Part shown: piece by piece, positions 10,566 to 22,577 of the stretch
Layout of the letters: every line of letters begins with the position of its first letter
How positions within the stretch are numbered: position 1 is the stretch's first letter
Source of the DNA: Gonium pectorale
Lineage: Eukaryota; Chlorophyta; Chlorophyceae; Chlamydomonadales; Volvocaceae
Assembly: GCA_001584585.1 (NCBI GenBank)
Contig: LSYV01000057.1
Span: 679,998-743,997, forward strand
DNA: 64,000 bases
Direction: 5' to 3'
Position numbers and translations under genes: made by a program
The notes under the pieces: model-generated
Seen by the model: only the letters and a program-made list of their open reading frames with translations
Database searches by the model: none
Told to the model about the DNA's origin: nothing

Positions 10566-12729
10566 TCACTCCGCCTCATGCCCCGCCTTGAGCCCGTTGA
10601 CGGGGTGCTCGTGCGCCTGCTTGAGCCGGATCTTGCGGATCTCCGTCTCTACCCGGATAAACGTCCACTGGTAGCGCCGGAACACCTCCAGCAGCGCCAT
10701 GCCTAGCGCCACCTCGCTGCGCGCCTCCAGCCGCCCCACCAGCCGGTGCGCCCAGCCCAGGCGCAGCACCAGGTTGGAGCCGACGGCCCACACGTACCAG
10801 CCGCGCCGGTAGAAGGCGTCGGGCTTGAGCGCGGGCAGGCGCACGACGCGCAGGAAGTGGCGCGCGCCTGCGGCAGGGCAGCGGCAGGAGAGGGGGAAGG
10901 GTGAGGGTGCAGGGTGGCTTGGGAGTGAAGGGACCACGCGGTGGGCGTCGGCCCAACACCCAAGGCATAGTACGCCCAGGCGCTAGGCGGGCCGTGCTCT
11001 CCCGGCGCTGACCAAAGAACGCTATGACCCTGCACAGCTCACCTTGCTGCCGCCCACACAACTATTCATACACCAGCGCCGCGCCTATGCCTTCGGCCCC
11101 GACCACTGCCCGCCCCTCCGGCACCCGCACCACAGCCACGGCCCGCCCCCCGCTCCCGCGCCCCCCGCCGCCACCGCCCCGCGCACCCGGCTGCACCAGC
11201 CAGGGCATGTCCCAGTCCATCTCGAGGTCCCAGTAGAACGAGTACAGCGAGTTGAGCGCCAGCGCGCCCAGCCACCAGCGGAAGTGCGGGTAGGGCCGCC
11301 CCGCCACGTGGTATTCGTGCTCGGCCGCCGTCAGCAGCAGCGCCGGAAAGGCGGTCGCGTACTTGAGCGCATTGAGCAGCTGGCTGCGGTTGCCCGTGGC
11401 GCGCGCCACCAGCAGGCACTGCACCAGGCGGATGGCGTAGGGCGCGCACAGCGCGCACAGCACCGGCAGCGCCAGCGGGTCGGGCATGTGGGCGCCGGCG
11501 GCGGGGTTGCCGCGCGCCGCCAGCATGTGCAGCGTCGGCCCTGCGGCGGAGCGGGGTGGGGGTTGGAGGAGGAGGCGGGTTGACGGGGCGGCTGGGGGGA
11601 GGGGCGTGTGGCGCCTTCTGCGCGGCTCCTCACACTAAGAAAGCCCGGCTGCGCACGCCGCCGTCCTCGCGCGTCGGCCCTAACATCCCCGGCTTCGGCG
11701 CCACCCGCCCGCCCACCCACCCGCCATCATCGCCGCCGCGGCCTTTGCCAGGTCGCCGCCCGACTTGCTGAGCGACGTCATGATGTCCGCCAGCAGAAAG
11801 TCCGACCACGAGACCTCCTGCAGCGGCAGCAGCACCCGCTGCAGCGTCTCCCCGAAGAACAGCCGCGAGGGCATGGACAGCACGTCCACGGGGGCCACCA
11901 GCAGCAGCGCGCTGCAGAAGTACATGGCCACCGGCGCGAAGTCGGCTGCGGCATACAAGCCGGCGTTGCTGAGGACCGCGAAGGCGGCGGCGCAAGTGAG
12001 GCAGATGGTGGTGAGCGCGAGGGCTATCTGCGCGCGTGGGCGGGGCGGGGGTGGGGCGGGGATGGGGCCGTGACTAGAAGTTGCATAGCATTCTCAGGGC
12101 CGGAGGCGATGCGCTGGGGACAGCGCATCGATAGAGAATGCCGCGGAGCAGCAAAGAGGTATGGCGGATAGCCGTAATCCGTGAGCTTCACACCAGTCGG
12201 GCCCCAGGCAGGGTAGACAAGGCAGGAACCTCTGCTCCAGGTGCAGCCGTGCTGCACAGCCCACGCACCCTATAGATTGACCCGTACGATGGGAGGAGCT
12301 TCCGATCCACAGCACTAAAGCATATCCCGTAGTCAATGGACAGGGCGCCAAACCGCTGCACGTTGTGGCCCCAGAGCCACACGGCGAATGCCAGGGGCAG
12401 CATGGGCTGGAAGTAGGTGAGGAAGAGGCTCTGCACCGCATCGTTCGTGCGGGGGATAAAGACCACAATGGTGAAGACGCAGGCGCAGCACCAGAGCAGT
12501 GCCGCCACCTGTCATGGCGCAGGGAACTGGAACGGGTTACGGCGGGGTTGGACAGCTGGGGGTGAACTTGGATGTCAGTTTGCTTACTGTGGAAGCCCAT
12601 CTTCTGGAGCTGCTAGCCCATGGCCTTGGCGTCCTGTTTGGGCGGAGGTTTGCGCTGATTGGGAGGAAGCTGCAGCCGCAACTGCCGGGCGCAAGCTTTC
12701 ACACCTTTCCATCGCGAAACATCAACCAT
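10566..12729 (-). CDS. EXS (ERD1/XPR1/SYG1) domain membrane protein
   Basis: Polytopic membrane protein of the family that includes yeast Erd1 (Golgi) and the C-terminal half of XPR1/PHO1 phosphate exporters. Exons, high to low: 12508-12269, 12027-11721, 11540-11187, 10867-10566; the four join in frame to 400 codons. Seen: the FAVWLWGHNV helix, a Leu/Ala-rich helix, a Trp-Ser-Asp region before a helix (EVSWSDFLLAD), SLYSFYWDLEMDWDM (the EXS hallmark) and a C-terminal block ending FRRYQWTFIRVETE. There is no SPX domain, so it is more like Erd1 or plant EXS-only proteins than XPR1. TGA lies in frame just before 12508, so that exon begins at an acceptor (GACAG|GTG). A tentative first exon is 12729-12703 (MVDVSRWKG, phase 0). 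Transport substrate is unknown. Confidence 0.85.
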
Positions 12730-13734
12730 AGGTAAGCCCTTTGTTGGCTTTATTTTCTCGAGGGTCAAGGTGGCGCCATGTCTGTTCAGTGTAAGTTGAA
12801 CCGTCTGTCGCCTAAAAGGCTCGCGATCGCCGAAAGATGGCAGCGCTATTGTTGCTTGAGGTAATTGAAGTTCACTGGCATCATCCTGGACAGAGCGCAA
12901 CCACCCGTGCATGCCGTACGGCCGTGAGTACGGGTGACACGGCGAAACCTAGGTAACGGGAAGCTGGTCCTCTGGGGTAGGAGATGCGTCAATTCATTGG
13001 TGATCGTGGGGATCCCCTTGCCGCTGTGGTTCTGTGTTGTTGCAGGTCAAGAGTTTTCCCAACCGTTTCGGGTTACAGCCGCGCGCTTTGACCTCCCCTG
13101 CTACCTAGGAACCCGCAAATTGCTATCAAGACAGGATGCAGAGGCAACATCATCTCGTGGTTACAAAGAAGCCACGGTAAATGCAGACATGCCCTATTAG
13201 ATGTGAAAGGAAGCCTCGTATCTTGCCTGCGTCTGAAGCCGTACGCCTGCCTAGTTACGCTGCATTTGTTGCATCCGCTCCTAGCCCAGCCACGCCAACT
13301 CCAGGATGACAGCCATGACGCAAGATGCCCGTCCAATGCTACATCCTCGTGAGGAGCACGTGTGAAACTGTAAACAGGGTCCGACCTGCTGCCACGCTTA
13401 GAGGCTTCATTGCAACGCGTGCGCCCTCCAACTACCGTACGACATCCTACACTACCAGCACGCTGCCGGCGGGCCACAGCCAGACTCCTGCGCACCTGCG
13501 TAGGCCTGCGTCGCCTTTGGCCCCTAGGCCCCACGTGGGCTCCCGTCTCCTGCATGTCCTCAACGCCCCCCTTGTCAAGTACCATCACTCAAGGACTAGC
13601 GTTACCATATCAACAAAAGTGTGCCAATCCTGTCCCCAACTTCCCCAGCAGCACGCCCTTCCGCGGTCCCGTCAACCTTCCCTAGCCTGGCCCACGCACC
13701 CTTACAACCATGCGCACCCATCCGGCCCACGCTT
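12730..13734. other. Intergenic between EXS and SSRP1 genes
   Basis: Upstream of the EXS gene and downstream of SSRP1. The reverse-strand frame at 12613-12912 extends past the tentative EXS start but has no recognisable domain. A TGTAA on the reverse strand at 13706-13702, 29 nt after the SSRP1 stop, could be its poly(A) signal. Confidence 0.45.
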
Positions 13735-16700
13735 CTACTCGTCGCCCTCGTCGCCGCCCTCGCTGAGCTCCCCCTCCTCCTCCGCGTCGCCCTTGCCGGC
13801 GGCGCCCCCGCCCGAGGCCTTGTAGGCCTTCATGGCATCCGCGTAGCGCACCTTGTCCCGCGCGGCCATGGCCTCGTACTGCGCCTTGTCGTCGGAGCTC
13901 ATGGCCTTCCAGCGCTCGCCCAGCAGCTTGCCAATCTCGCCAAACTTGGCGCCTGGGGTGGGGTTTGGGCGGGGCGGGTGCCGAGGGACAGTGACCGGAA
14001 GGGACAGGGTCGGATGCCAAGCCGGGGACTGAACGGGGCGGTGCGTGCCGGAACCCAACGGCCGTAGAGCTACTGTCACGTACGGCTTGGGTCGCGACTG
14101 GGACGGGTGTGGGAGAGAGATGACAGATTAGAGAGGTGTGTGGTCGGTGCGAGGGTCCGGGCCACGGATAAATACGGTATTGATGTGTCCGCTGCGAGAC
14201 GCCATGCGATGAGCGCGACGGGAGCAAGGCGCGGGAGCAAGGGCGTCGCAATGGGTGCGGGGTGCATGCCCTCCCTGGAGCGGTGGAGCCACCGTCCGAC
14301 CCAGAAAGTCCGCGCTGTCGGGCTAACAGCGCAGTGTATTGTACTCCTCACTCGCGTATCCGACCCAACGCGATGAACCTCAGGACGTTTGCAAACCAGG
14401 GAGTACTCCCATAAAGCGCGATAGAGCACATTATGCTCGAATCAAACAACAACCGCAAACAATAACTGTCAACGCACCTGGGTTCTCGGACTTGACCTTG
14501 TCGCGGTTGGAGTTGGAGAAGTACATGAAGGCGGACAGGTTCTTCTTGGGCGCGTTGGGGTCCTTGGGCTTGCGCTTCTTCTTCTCGCCCTCGCCGCCCT
14601 CGCCGGCCTTCCCCTTCCCCTTGCCCTTTGCCGCCGCCTTGCCGCCGCTGCCGGGCGCGTCCGAGGACTCGGGCTTGGGAGCCGGCTTCTCTGCTCACGG
14701 GCGCAAGCACAGGGCAGGAGGACATACACGGTTTAGATTATCGTAGGGCGTACTATGGGGCGTGCATCATTGAGTATGCAGGTATTCAGGGCGGGTTTCT
14801 TCTACAGCATACGTGTGGCTTGTCGTGCGACTGCAGGGCAGCCAGCGACCGCAGGGCAGCCAGCGACCGCAGCGCATCGCCCTCACACATGGGCCCCACC
14901 TTTTGCCGGCTTCTTCGCCGGCCGCTCTTCCCCATCGCCGGAGTCCTTCCGCTTGCCCTTCTTGATCGCATCCGCCGACAAGCCTGCGAAAGGCAAGGGC
15001 GCGGCCATTGAGCGCGTTACTCCAGCAGATGAAAGCCCAGGGCGCTGTGCCTTACAAGCGCGTGGACAGCACGCCGCCAGACGTACCAACGCACGCACGT
15101 TGATGCGCCAAGAGCACACCGAGACGACAGCTTGCGCGGGCCCGGGCTCCTGCAGCCGACACCCGGCATCCTTCCCTTCCCAGCCCTGGCTTCGCGCCCG
15201 CGGGCCGCGGCCCTCACCCTCCTCCTCGATCATCTCCGCGTCGCTGAGGTCATCCTCGTCGTCGCTGCTCTCGCTGCCCTCGTTGATGTCGAAGTCCTCG
15301 TCCTCGTCGTCCTCCTCGTCGGCCTCGGCGGCTGCGCGGCGCATGCCTACACGCACCGGGGGGCGTGTGTGCGGGTGGGGGATAAGAACAGGAAAAAGGC
15401 GCTCTAGGGAGGGGGGCGGCGACCGGTAGCATATCTACTGGAGTGACGCGAACAGCGGCTTCCTGCCGTGTTCCCGATGCGGCTCCTGCCTCCAGGTCAC
15501 GAGGGGGTTGCCTAACCTTCGAGTGCCGCATCACGAAGGTGCGGGGGCCTCGTGTGAGGTAGCTTACTGCTCGCGGCAGTTAGCTTAGAGCCGCGAGGGC
15601 AGCCATGCTGCACCACGCTGATGGCAGACTAGTCCCACAGACGACCCCCTAGGATGGCCAGTTGTTAAGCCTGCACCCGGGGGCAGCGGCATCTGGCCGC
15701 CCATGACCCTGCCCCCTACAACTACCCCTGTCCGACGAGGCCTCAGTACCCTGCCTGGCGCGCATGCGGGAAACTTGGGGAGCTAAGCGTTGCAGTCTTG
15801 CAGTTTCGGCAATGGCAACAGTCCCGGGCATATATTAACCAAGCTAAACTACACAGCTTCGGCCGCAAAGGGGCAGCAGTCACTGCAAGCAGCGGCTTCT
15901 GTCGATCCCAATCAGGCCGGGGCTCAGCACCAGGGCAAGCTCCTGGGTCCTGGTCACCGTCCGATGCACCTCGGGCAGCCCCGCCGACTTCCGCTCACCT
16001 CCTTCCAACTCCACCCACCGGCCCCCACCCACCTGGGTCCATGTCGTCGTCGGCGTCCAGTCCGGCCAGCGCCCCGCCGGGCCCGCGCTTGGCGGTGGCC
16101 AGGTTCTCGATGGGGATCTTCTTCGCGCTGATGAACTCGAACAGGTTGTTCCACTCAGAGCGCTGGATGCTCCTGCGAGGGGCAAACGGCGGCGGCGTCA
16201 CGGGCGTTGGACAGCAACAGCAGGCCGGGTCGACGAGTGCGTTGGGAACAGGCTGCCAAGTGGGTGAATGGGCGAGGGCATGCCGCAGCGGCGCCGCACC
16301 GGAAGACGTGCTCTGCGCCGCCCTTGAGCCGGATGACCAGGTCGAAGGTGCGCACGGAGGAGGAGGCGGCGCCGCTGCCCTGGCGCGCGAACTCGACGCT
16401 TTCGATGTCGTTGTCGGGGATGAGCAGCGGCGGCTTGTGCACATAGAAGAAGCCGCGGTCGAGCGGGTACAGCTGAGAGAGAAAGGGAAAGGAGGGGGGT
16501 TTACAAAGGTGGCCGTGTGGGTGTGGTTGGGAGATGCAAAGAGCGTCGCAAGGTGGTAGTGTGGGAGGCCAGGGTTTCGGAAGAAGCGAAGCTGCCGATG
16601 AATGAATGGATGGTAGGCGTGGGTGTGCTTCGTTTCAGGACCTTGCGGTGCAGGAGGTGCACCGTGGGCATAAGTCATGACGCAGAGTACGATAAATTTA

Positions 16701-19700
16701 CTGCAAGGCCAGGGCTCGGTGTGTTCCGGGGCGATGGGCTACACCGATGCGCTCATGTGCGCCCAACGACCCTTCCATCCTGTGGTAGCAGGCAGCAGGC
16801 AGAAGGCAGCGGCAGGTCGCCGCCGCACGCTCTGCACTAACACGCGTTGCCACTGACTGGTTGGAGCCACCCGCCCTTGACCCCTGCCACCTCGGCCCCG
16901 CCTGCATGCCCTCCGTAGGCCCCCCCTCCGCGCCTGCACCGCCAGGCCGTGTTCCCCACCTGCCCGTCGTCCGCCTTGTAGGAGCAGCGCACCGACACGC
17001 CGTCGCCCATGGCGTTCTTGAAGTGCCCCGGACGCGTGATGCGCGCGCCCGACAGGCCGCGCAGCAGCTTGGCAAACACCTCGTGCACCGGACCGGACAT
17101 CTCGGTGGACAGCTTGCCGCCGTTCTGCGTGCGTGCGTGCGTTCGGCATGGGGCGGAGGGCGGAGGAGGAGGGGGCAGAGGTGAGAGGGCAGGGCATAAC
17201 CGCGGTACCAGTCCTGACACCGAGGGCGGGCGGACAACTTGTCGCTTTTGGCATCTGGGTCATGATGATGGGGCGCGGGGATGCGGGTGAGGGCAAAAGA
17301 ACCGGCAGCGGGGCGCAGCGCGGCGCTCCCGCCATCGCGTGCATTACCGTCTCGGTGTTGAACCTGCGGCGGTGTGGTGCGGCCGTTGCTGCCAAGCCGC
17401 ACGCGGCGGGCATACACAGTACAGGTAAGAGGTGCCTGTCAGCACGTGTCGCGGGCCGCGGCGTGCTTAAGCCTTTTGTCTGGCGCCCACAGCCCACCAC
17501 CCCAACTTGCTTGCCTAAGCCCCCCGTCGCCATGGCGTACTCCAGTCGGCCGCACCTTTTCGTTCTTGGCCGCCAGCGCCTCCGGCTTGATGTCGAGCTC
17601 GACGGTGACGTCGTCGTCGGTGGGGAACTGGCACAGCAGGTGCGCGTAGTAGGTCTGCACGGACGAAAATGTTGATCTTGGGTAGGTTAGCTTCATGAGG
17701 TCATGTGACAGGAGTTAGATCACGCGAGGTCAGCTCACAGGCATACATTACGGCGAGCAAGAGCCGGGGCGCGCAGCGAAAAGGGCGCGCCAGCAGGCAG
17801 GTTGAGTCGCCAGAGAGGGCGGGGCGGCACGAGGAAGATAGGGGCACCGCCAGCTGGTGCGCCGCCGTTGCGGCAGACTAGCAGACGCACCTGGCCCTTG
17901 CGGATGGGCGGGTCGAGCGAGATGACGACGAGCGTGTGCGGCGTGTTGTGCTTGGGCAGGATGAAGATGCGCTGGATGGAGGTGTAGCGCACCTTGAAGT
18001 CTTGCGACTGCGGGGTACGGGCGATGCGACAGGGAGTGCGGGTGCGGGCGGGGTGGTAGAGTTGTTAGCCGGTGCGGGACCAGCTGTAGTGGGGCGTGGA
18101 GCGCCGCCCAGGTGCCCAGGGCCCGTTCCTTGGACGAGCCACCGTCAATGTGCGCCCTGTCACGCCCCTGTCGCTTCGCTAAGCAGCGCCGCACCTGTTC
18201 ACATCGACACCAGCCGGCCCCGCATGCTCGCGCTTGCGGGGTCCACGTCGCCCTGAACAACACCTCTCCCGCTGCGTGGCACAGGCCCTGACCCGCGAAC
18301 CCCAGTGGGCGGCTTCCAACCCAGAGTCCGGGGTCCGGCACGCCACAGCGCCTGGCCAGCCGCACACGCCCTACGTGTTCAGCTCCGGCTCCCGTTCGCG
18401 AGCATGCCCACCCCATTCCTCCTCCCGCCCGCGCGCACCTGTCCTCCCAGTTGCAGGTACCCCAGGTGCATCTCGATGTCGAAGCGGCCGCGGGGCGCCA
18501 GGATGCCCACCTCGCTGAACACGCACACCGGCTCGTCCGCAGCCGCGGCCTCCGTGTCGGCGTGGGGCAGCAGCGCGTCCAGCAGGACCTGTGTGACAGT
18601 GGCAGCGATGTCACTATGGCGTGTGCCTTCCAGTGTCCCCTCCAGTTCTTGCCGTTAGTTAACCCGAGCTGCAGTGCAGTAGCAGCTTATCGAGCAGAAC
18701 CGAAGGGATGAAGGAGAGGACAAGTGAAAGGCCGTGCGGAAAGAGCGGCCGCAGCGCGTCAAGCAGGACGCGCATGGGGTGGGAGCAAGTGAAAACAACA
18801 AGGCTGAACTGGACCGGCGTCCAGCAGCATTCCGCTCTAGTGATCAAGCCAATTCCTGCTTAAGTTTTGCCGGCTTGCGAAAGGCCGCATCAAACGGCGG
18901 TATGCTAAGCGCTCTCGCCGTGGCGGATGGAAGGTTTGCGTCCAGGACTGAGTCAGCAGCCAGGCAATTTGCCATATTGATTGGTGCACGTGGCCACCCA
19001 CAGGCCTGTCAGGCTCTCGTGGCCACACGCTTTCCCACACGACGTCCCACACAGCGTCCTAACCCCCACCAACACACCAGCCTCCTATCCCAACCGACAC
19101 ACCCACCTTGGCCGCCGGCAGCTCATCGCCCTGAGCAGGGAACTCCTCGTTCCCTGGCGGAACGTAGAAGGCCAGCTCCGTCAGCATGTCCTCCGCCACC
19201 TCGGCCCCCGTGTCGTCAACGTGCAGCTCGAGCATCACGTCATCCTGCCGGGGCGGCCACGAGGGATTTCGAGCAAAAGGGTTTGAGAGCTGCAAGCCCA
19301 GCCGCATTCGCCTGTCCGTTGGCCATGGGCGAGGGCATTGGCAGAGACGCATCATAGTGAGGGCCAGCAAGTCGCCAGTGGCAGCCTTCTAGGCCACCAT
19401 GCGTCGGTCCCGCGAGGCCGCACGCGCAGCCCGGGCACGCGGGAGCGCTGGTCCGATGCAAACACCAAAACACACCGTGCGTCGGGAGGAGTCTGCCGGG
19501 GAGCCCAGGACGCTGTGTGCACTGCACGGTCGTACGTACGCGGCCGTACGTACGGTCGCTGTAAATCTTTTAATGCCAAGCAGGGTTCGGACATACCGCC
19601 AAGAGAACAGCCGCGGGAGAAGCAGCCATACCAACAACTGCCTCCAGTCGCCAGGCCCGCTGAACGCTTCCTAGCCCCACACACTGACACCGCGCTCCCT

Positions 19701-20644
19701 CTCCCCGCCCTGTCGCTCTGGCGCCGTGCCCAAGGGCTGCGCCGCGGCCGTCGCCACGTGCCAGCCGCTTCCCACCTTGTTCTGCTGCGCCGTGCACACG
19801 TCGGGCAGCGGCAGCTGGAAGGCCACCTTGCCGGCCACCACGAAGGCCAGCGAGGCGCCGCGCAGGTCCACCGTGCCCCAGTTGTGCCCCGACGTGGAGA
19901 TGGCCCGCTCATGCACCCCGTCGGCCAGGTCCAGCGAGTTGCGGGCGTACTGCTGCAGCGTGTCCAAATCCTGCAGGCGTAATGGCAGGTCACAGGCCGT
20001 GTGAGGTTCGGGTGGAGAACATGAACCGTACGTGGACAGCGTGCGTCAGCTCTTCAGCATCGTGGCGCGGGTGGAGGGAGGTATGCCTGAGCTGTCGAGG
20101 CGCTCGGTCGTGTGCTTGCGGAGACGTTCGCCCCCGCACCAGTGTGTATTACCATGGCCCAAATCTTCCCTTTAAAGCACACTGGGAGCTTGAAAGCAGC
20201 TGCGCGGCAATCCGCGACAGCAAAGCGCCACCCTGTGTGGACATGCGGGTTCTAGTGCACGTGCCCCGTGCCCCCACATCTAAGTCGAAACCCTACCCTG
20301 GACCCACCTTGTCCCTAAACCCCAAGAAGTTGATGGTGGTGCTACCCTTCCGCCGCACGCTCAGCTGGCACCCTCGAGGGACTTTGGTCCAGTCCAGGCT
20401 GTCGATTTCATCCTTCTTGACCTCCACCACCTTGCTGCCTTGCTTGCGTCGCCATACAAAACCCGTGGGAGTCAGACGCAGCACTCCCGAGGCCTACGGC
20501 GCCAGGGGGGGCGCGCACACCTCTTATCGGCTGCCGCGCGCCTACCCGGGGTGCTCATGGAGACGCCTCCTCAAGGCGCCCACTCACCACACCTCCCCTG
20601 CCGCCAAGCCAAATCTCCCCGAACGATGTCGCGCCCTCAGCCAT
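13735..20644 (-). CDS. SSRP1: SSRP1, HMG-box subunit of the FACT histone chaperone
   Basis: FACT (SPT16-SSRP1) loosens and rebuilds nucleosomes during transcription and replication in the nucleus. Fourteen exons: 20644-20588, 20493-20308, 19970-19776, 19244-19107, 18588-18439, 18007-17891, 17654-17556, 17124-16960, 16472-16300, 16172-16033, 15346-15218, 14983-14900, 14690-14478, 13952-13735; all phases join to 687 residues, the usual length. The start gives [18 protein letters not shown], matching the family N-terminus. Then come the POB3-N/SSRP1 PH-like modules ([24 protein letters not shown]-type; [11 protein letters not shown]), the second PH module ([19 protein letters not shown]), an acidic stretch ([11 protein letters not shown]), a Lys-rich linker, and a C-terminal HMG box ([15 protein letters not shown] ... 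LGERWKAM) with an acidic tail. Very secure. Confidence 0.97.
19531..19554. repeat. Paired palindrome, CGTACGTACG twice around CGGC
   Basis: Two copies of the self-complementary decamer CGTACGTACG flank a 4-nt spacer, inside the SSRP1 intron 19245-19775. It could fold into a hairpin or be a protein-binding site; no function is inferred. Confidence 0.8.
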
Positions 20645-22577
20645 CGTGTAGAGACGCGACGCCCAGGGCTCGTGGGCCCGGCCGGCCTAGCGGCGGAGAT
20701 CCTCAGCGAGCAAGTTCAAACCTCCTCAATATATAGGTAACGTTGCCGTGCGTCTGTTGCAAGAGCTGACTTTGAAGCCCAGAGAGTTCGAGGAAAGCGC
20801 GCAAAAATCAAACTTCGGTGCTTCCCAAACACGGAATCCTAGAGCAAGCTAACAGATAGTAATCAGTTCAAATTGTATGCCTTTGCTGCAGAGCACGGAC
20901 GTTCGGCTCTGGGCTGCGTTTGTGCAGTTCGGCGACTGCCCTGAGTTCTTGGATACGAGGTGTTCCTCAGGCCCTAGAGGCCCATGTATACGCGCTCGAT
21001 TGCGTAACGCGGTAAACGGGGGCAAACGGTACGGCGTCATGTACAGCAGCGGCACGGTGTGTGCTAGTCTGAGCAGGCAGCAAAAGACACGGCACGATTG
21101 GGGTGACTCCGTTGCTGGGACCAGCCGGCTGGAGCACACAGCAACGGCCTGTGGGACCGTGCACCGTGGCGCAGCCGTATCCTGCCCCTCCTGCCCGCTG
21201 CACCCTCTCCACAACTGCAGGCGCAGTCCAATCCCATGTGCCGCAACGGCCCCACCAGCTCCAGGATTGTCACCATGTGCTAGCACCCAGAACACAGCGA
21301 ACCTGTCCAATCGTCTCTTGCGCTGCACAGCCTGTGCCAGCCGTGCCGCGCAATGGCTGGAAGTGAGCGTCGGCGTTGGAGGAAGGCGCCGACGGCTTCT
21401 ATGCTTCGACAACCCAGGTCCTGCTTTGGCGCAAGCCCCCGTCGCGCATTACTGCTCGCGCCGTACATGGCGGGCGCAACCCACCTTAAAAGCCTTCGAA
21501 TCTCGCGCTGCCGGTCCCGCTGTCTGGAGGTCAGGCCAGCCCAGACCCCAGCGTCAATTTGTTCGGGATCGTACATATTGTCTGGGTCGTACGCGTTAGG
21601 GGGGTCAGGGGCTGCCGGCTAGGATGCCTTTGCTAGATAGTTCTTATAAATGTTTTTTGCACTCCATCACGTATACGGAAAATACAAGGCATGTGTGCCA
21701 TGGGCCAGCGCACGAGTGTGAGCACTAGAACAGAGGATATTCGCCACCGGCCTCCCCCTCTTGGGAGGCGCCTGCTTGACTCCACAACTGCAGAGCAACA
21801 GGCGCTTAGCGCGCCGCAGGACCCTCTCCCCTTCAGCCATGCACGGCTCCCTGGCCACCGCCTACTCGAGCCACAGGAGTCAACAAACGCTCAAGACCGT
21901 ATCAGGGCTTAATCCATTGCGTCAGTCCGCATTGCAGATTTCTGATGTTTGCCAGCTCTTGTTCATCGGCGCCAGGACCACGTATCGTCCACAAGGCGGC
22001 ATCCACACTGCCACCCTCTGCCACACGGCCTGGCACATCCCGCCTCCATGCACGCGCTGAACTGGTGGTGTCATTTGCTTTCGCCCCCTCCTTGGTCGTA
22101 TGAGAACTGCCTGCCGTATACAACTTGGCAGGACATTGCCGTACACCATGTACCGTAGCGCCGCCGCCACGTCTACCCGCTACCCGCTTCCAGTGCACCT
22201 GCCCTCTCCGCAGCGTCGCCGTTTACTAAATAGCCTACATAACTCATGCGCTCTGCTGCGCAGCTGCACCACAGAGCCACAGGCACTCAGTCCTTGCGCA
22301 CCCCGTCTCCTTTCACAGAGACGCATGCCAGCCGTACACCACTCTGCTCACCACACTCCAAGGCTTCATTCGTTGCGGAGTACAATCTCACACCAGTCCT
22401 CCCGTTCCACCCGCCTCGCATCCCGCCCTCCGCGCGAGCCCTTTCCCCTGCCTGCCCCTCCGGTGTTGCCACCCGCTTTGTAAACGGCGTTAGCACAGCC
22501 AAGGCCACGAGCCGTTGGACAACCGCCTGCTCTGCCGGCGTCCTAAGCCTCTCCACCGCCCTCCCTCTCCTCACTCT
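20645..22577. other. Intergenic: SSRP1 upstream region and GID8 downstream region
   Basis: About 1.9 kb of moderate GC between two genes on the same strand. Open frames of 240 codons (+, 20877-21599) and 187 codons (-, 20849-21412) overlap each other, have no domain and no low-complexity-free core that I recognise, so neither is called. Confidence 0.5.

Noticed and set aside
20849..21599. 240-codon (+) and 187-codon (-) frames as genes
   Set aside because: They overlap in antisense, lack any recognisable motif and have no conserved-looking core.
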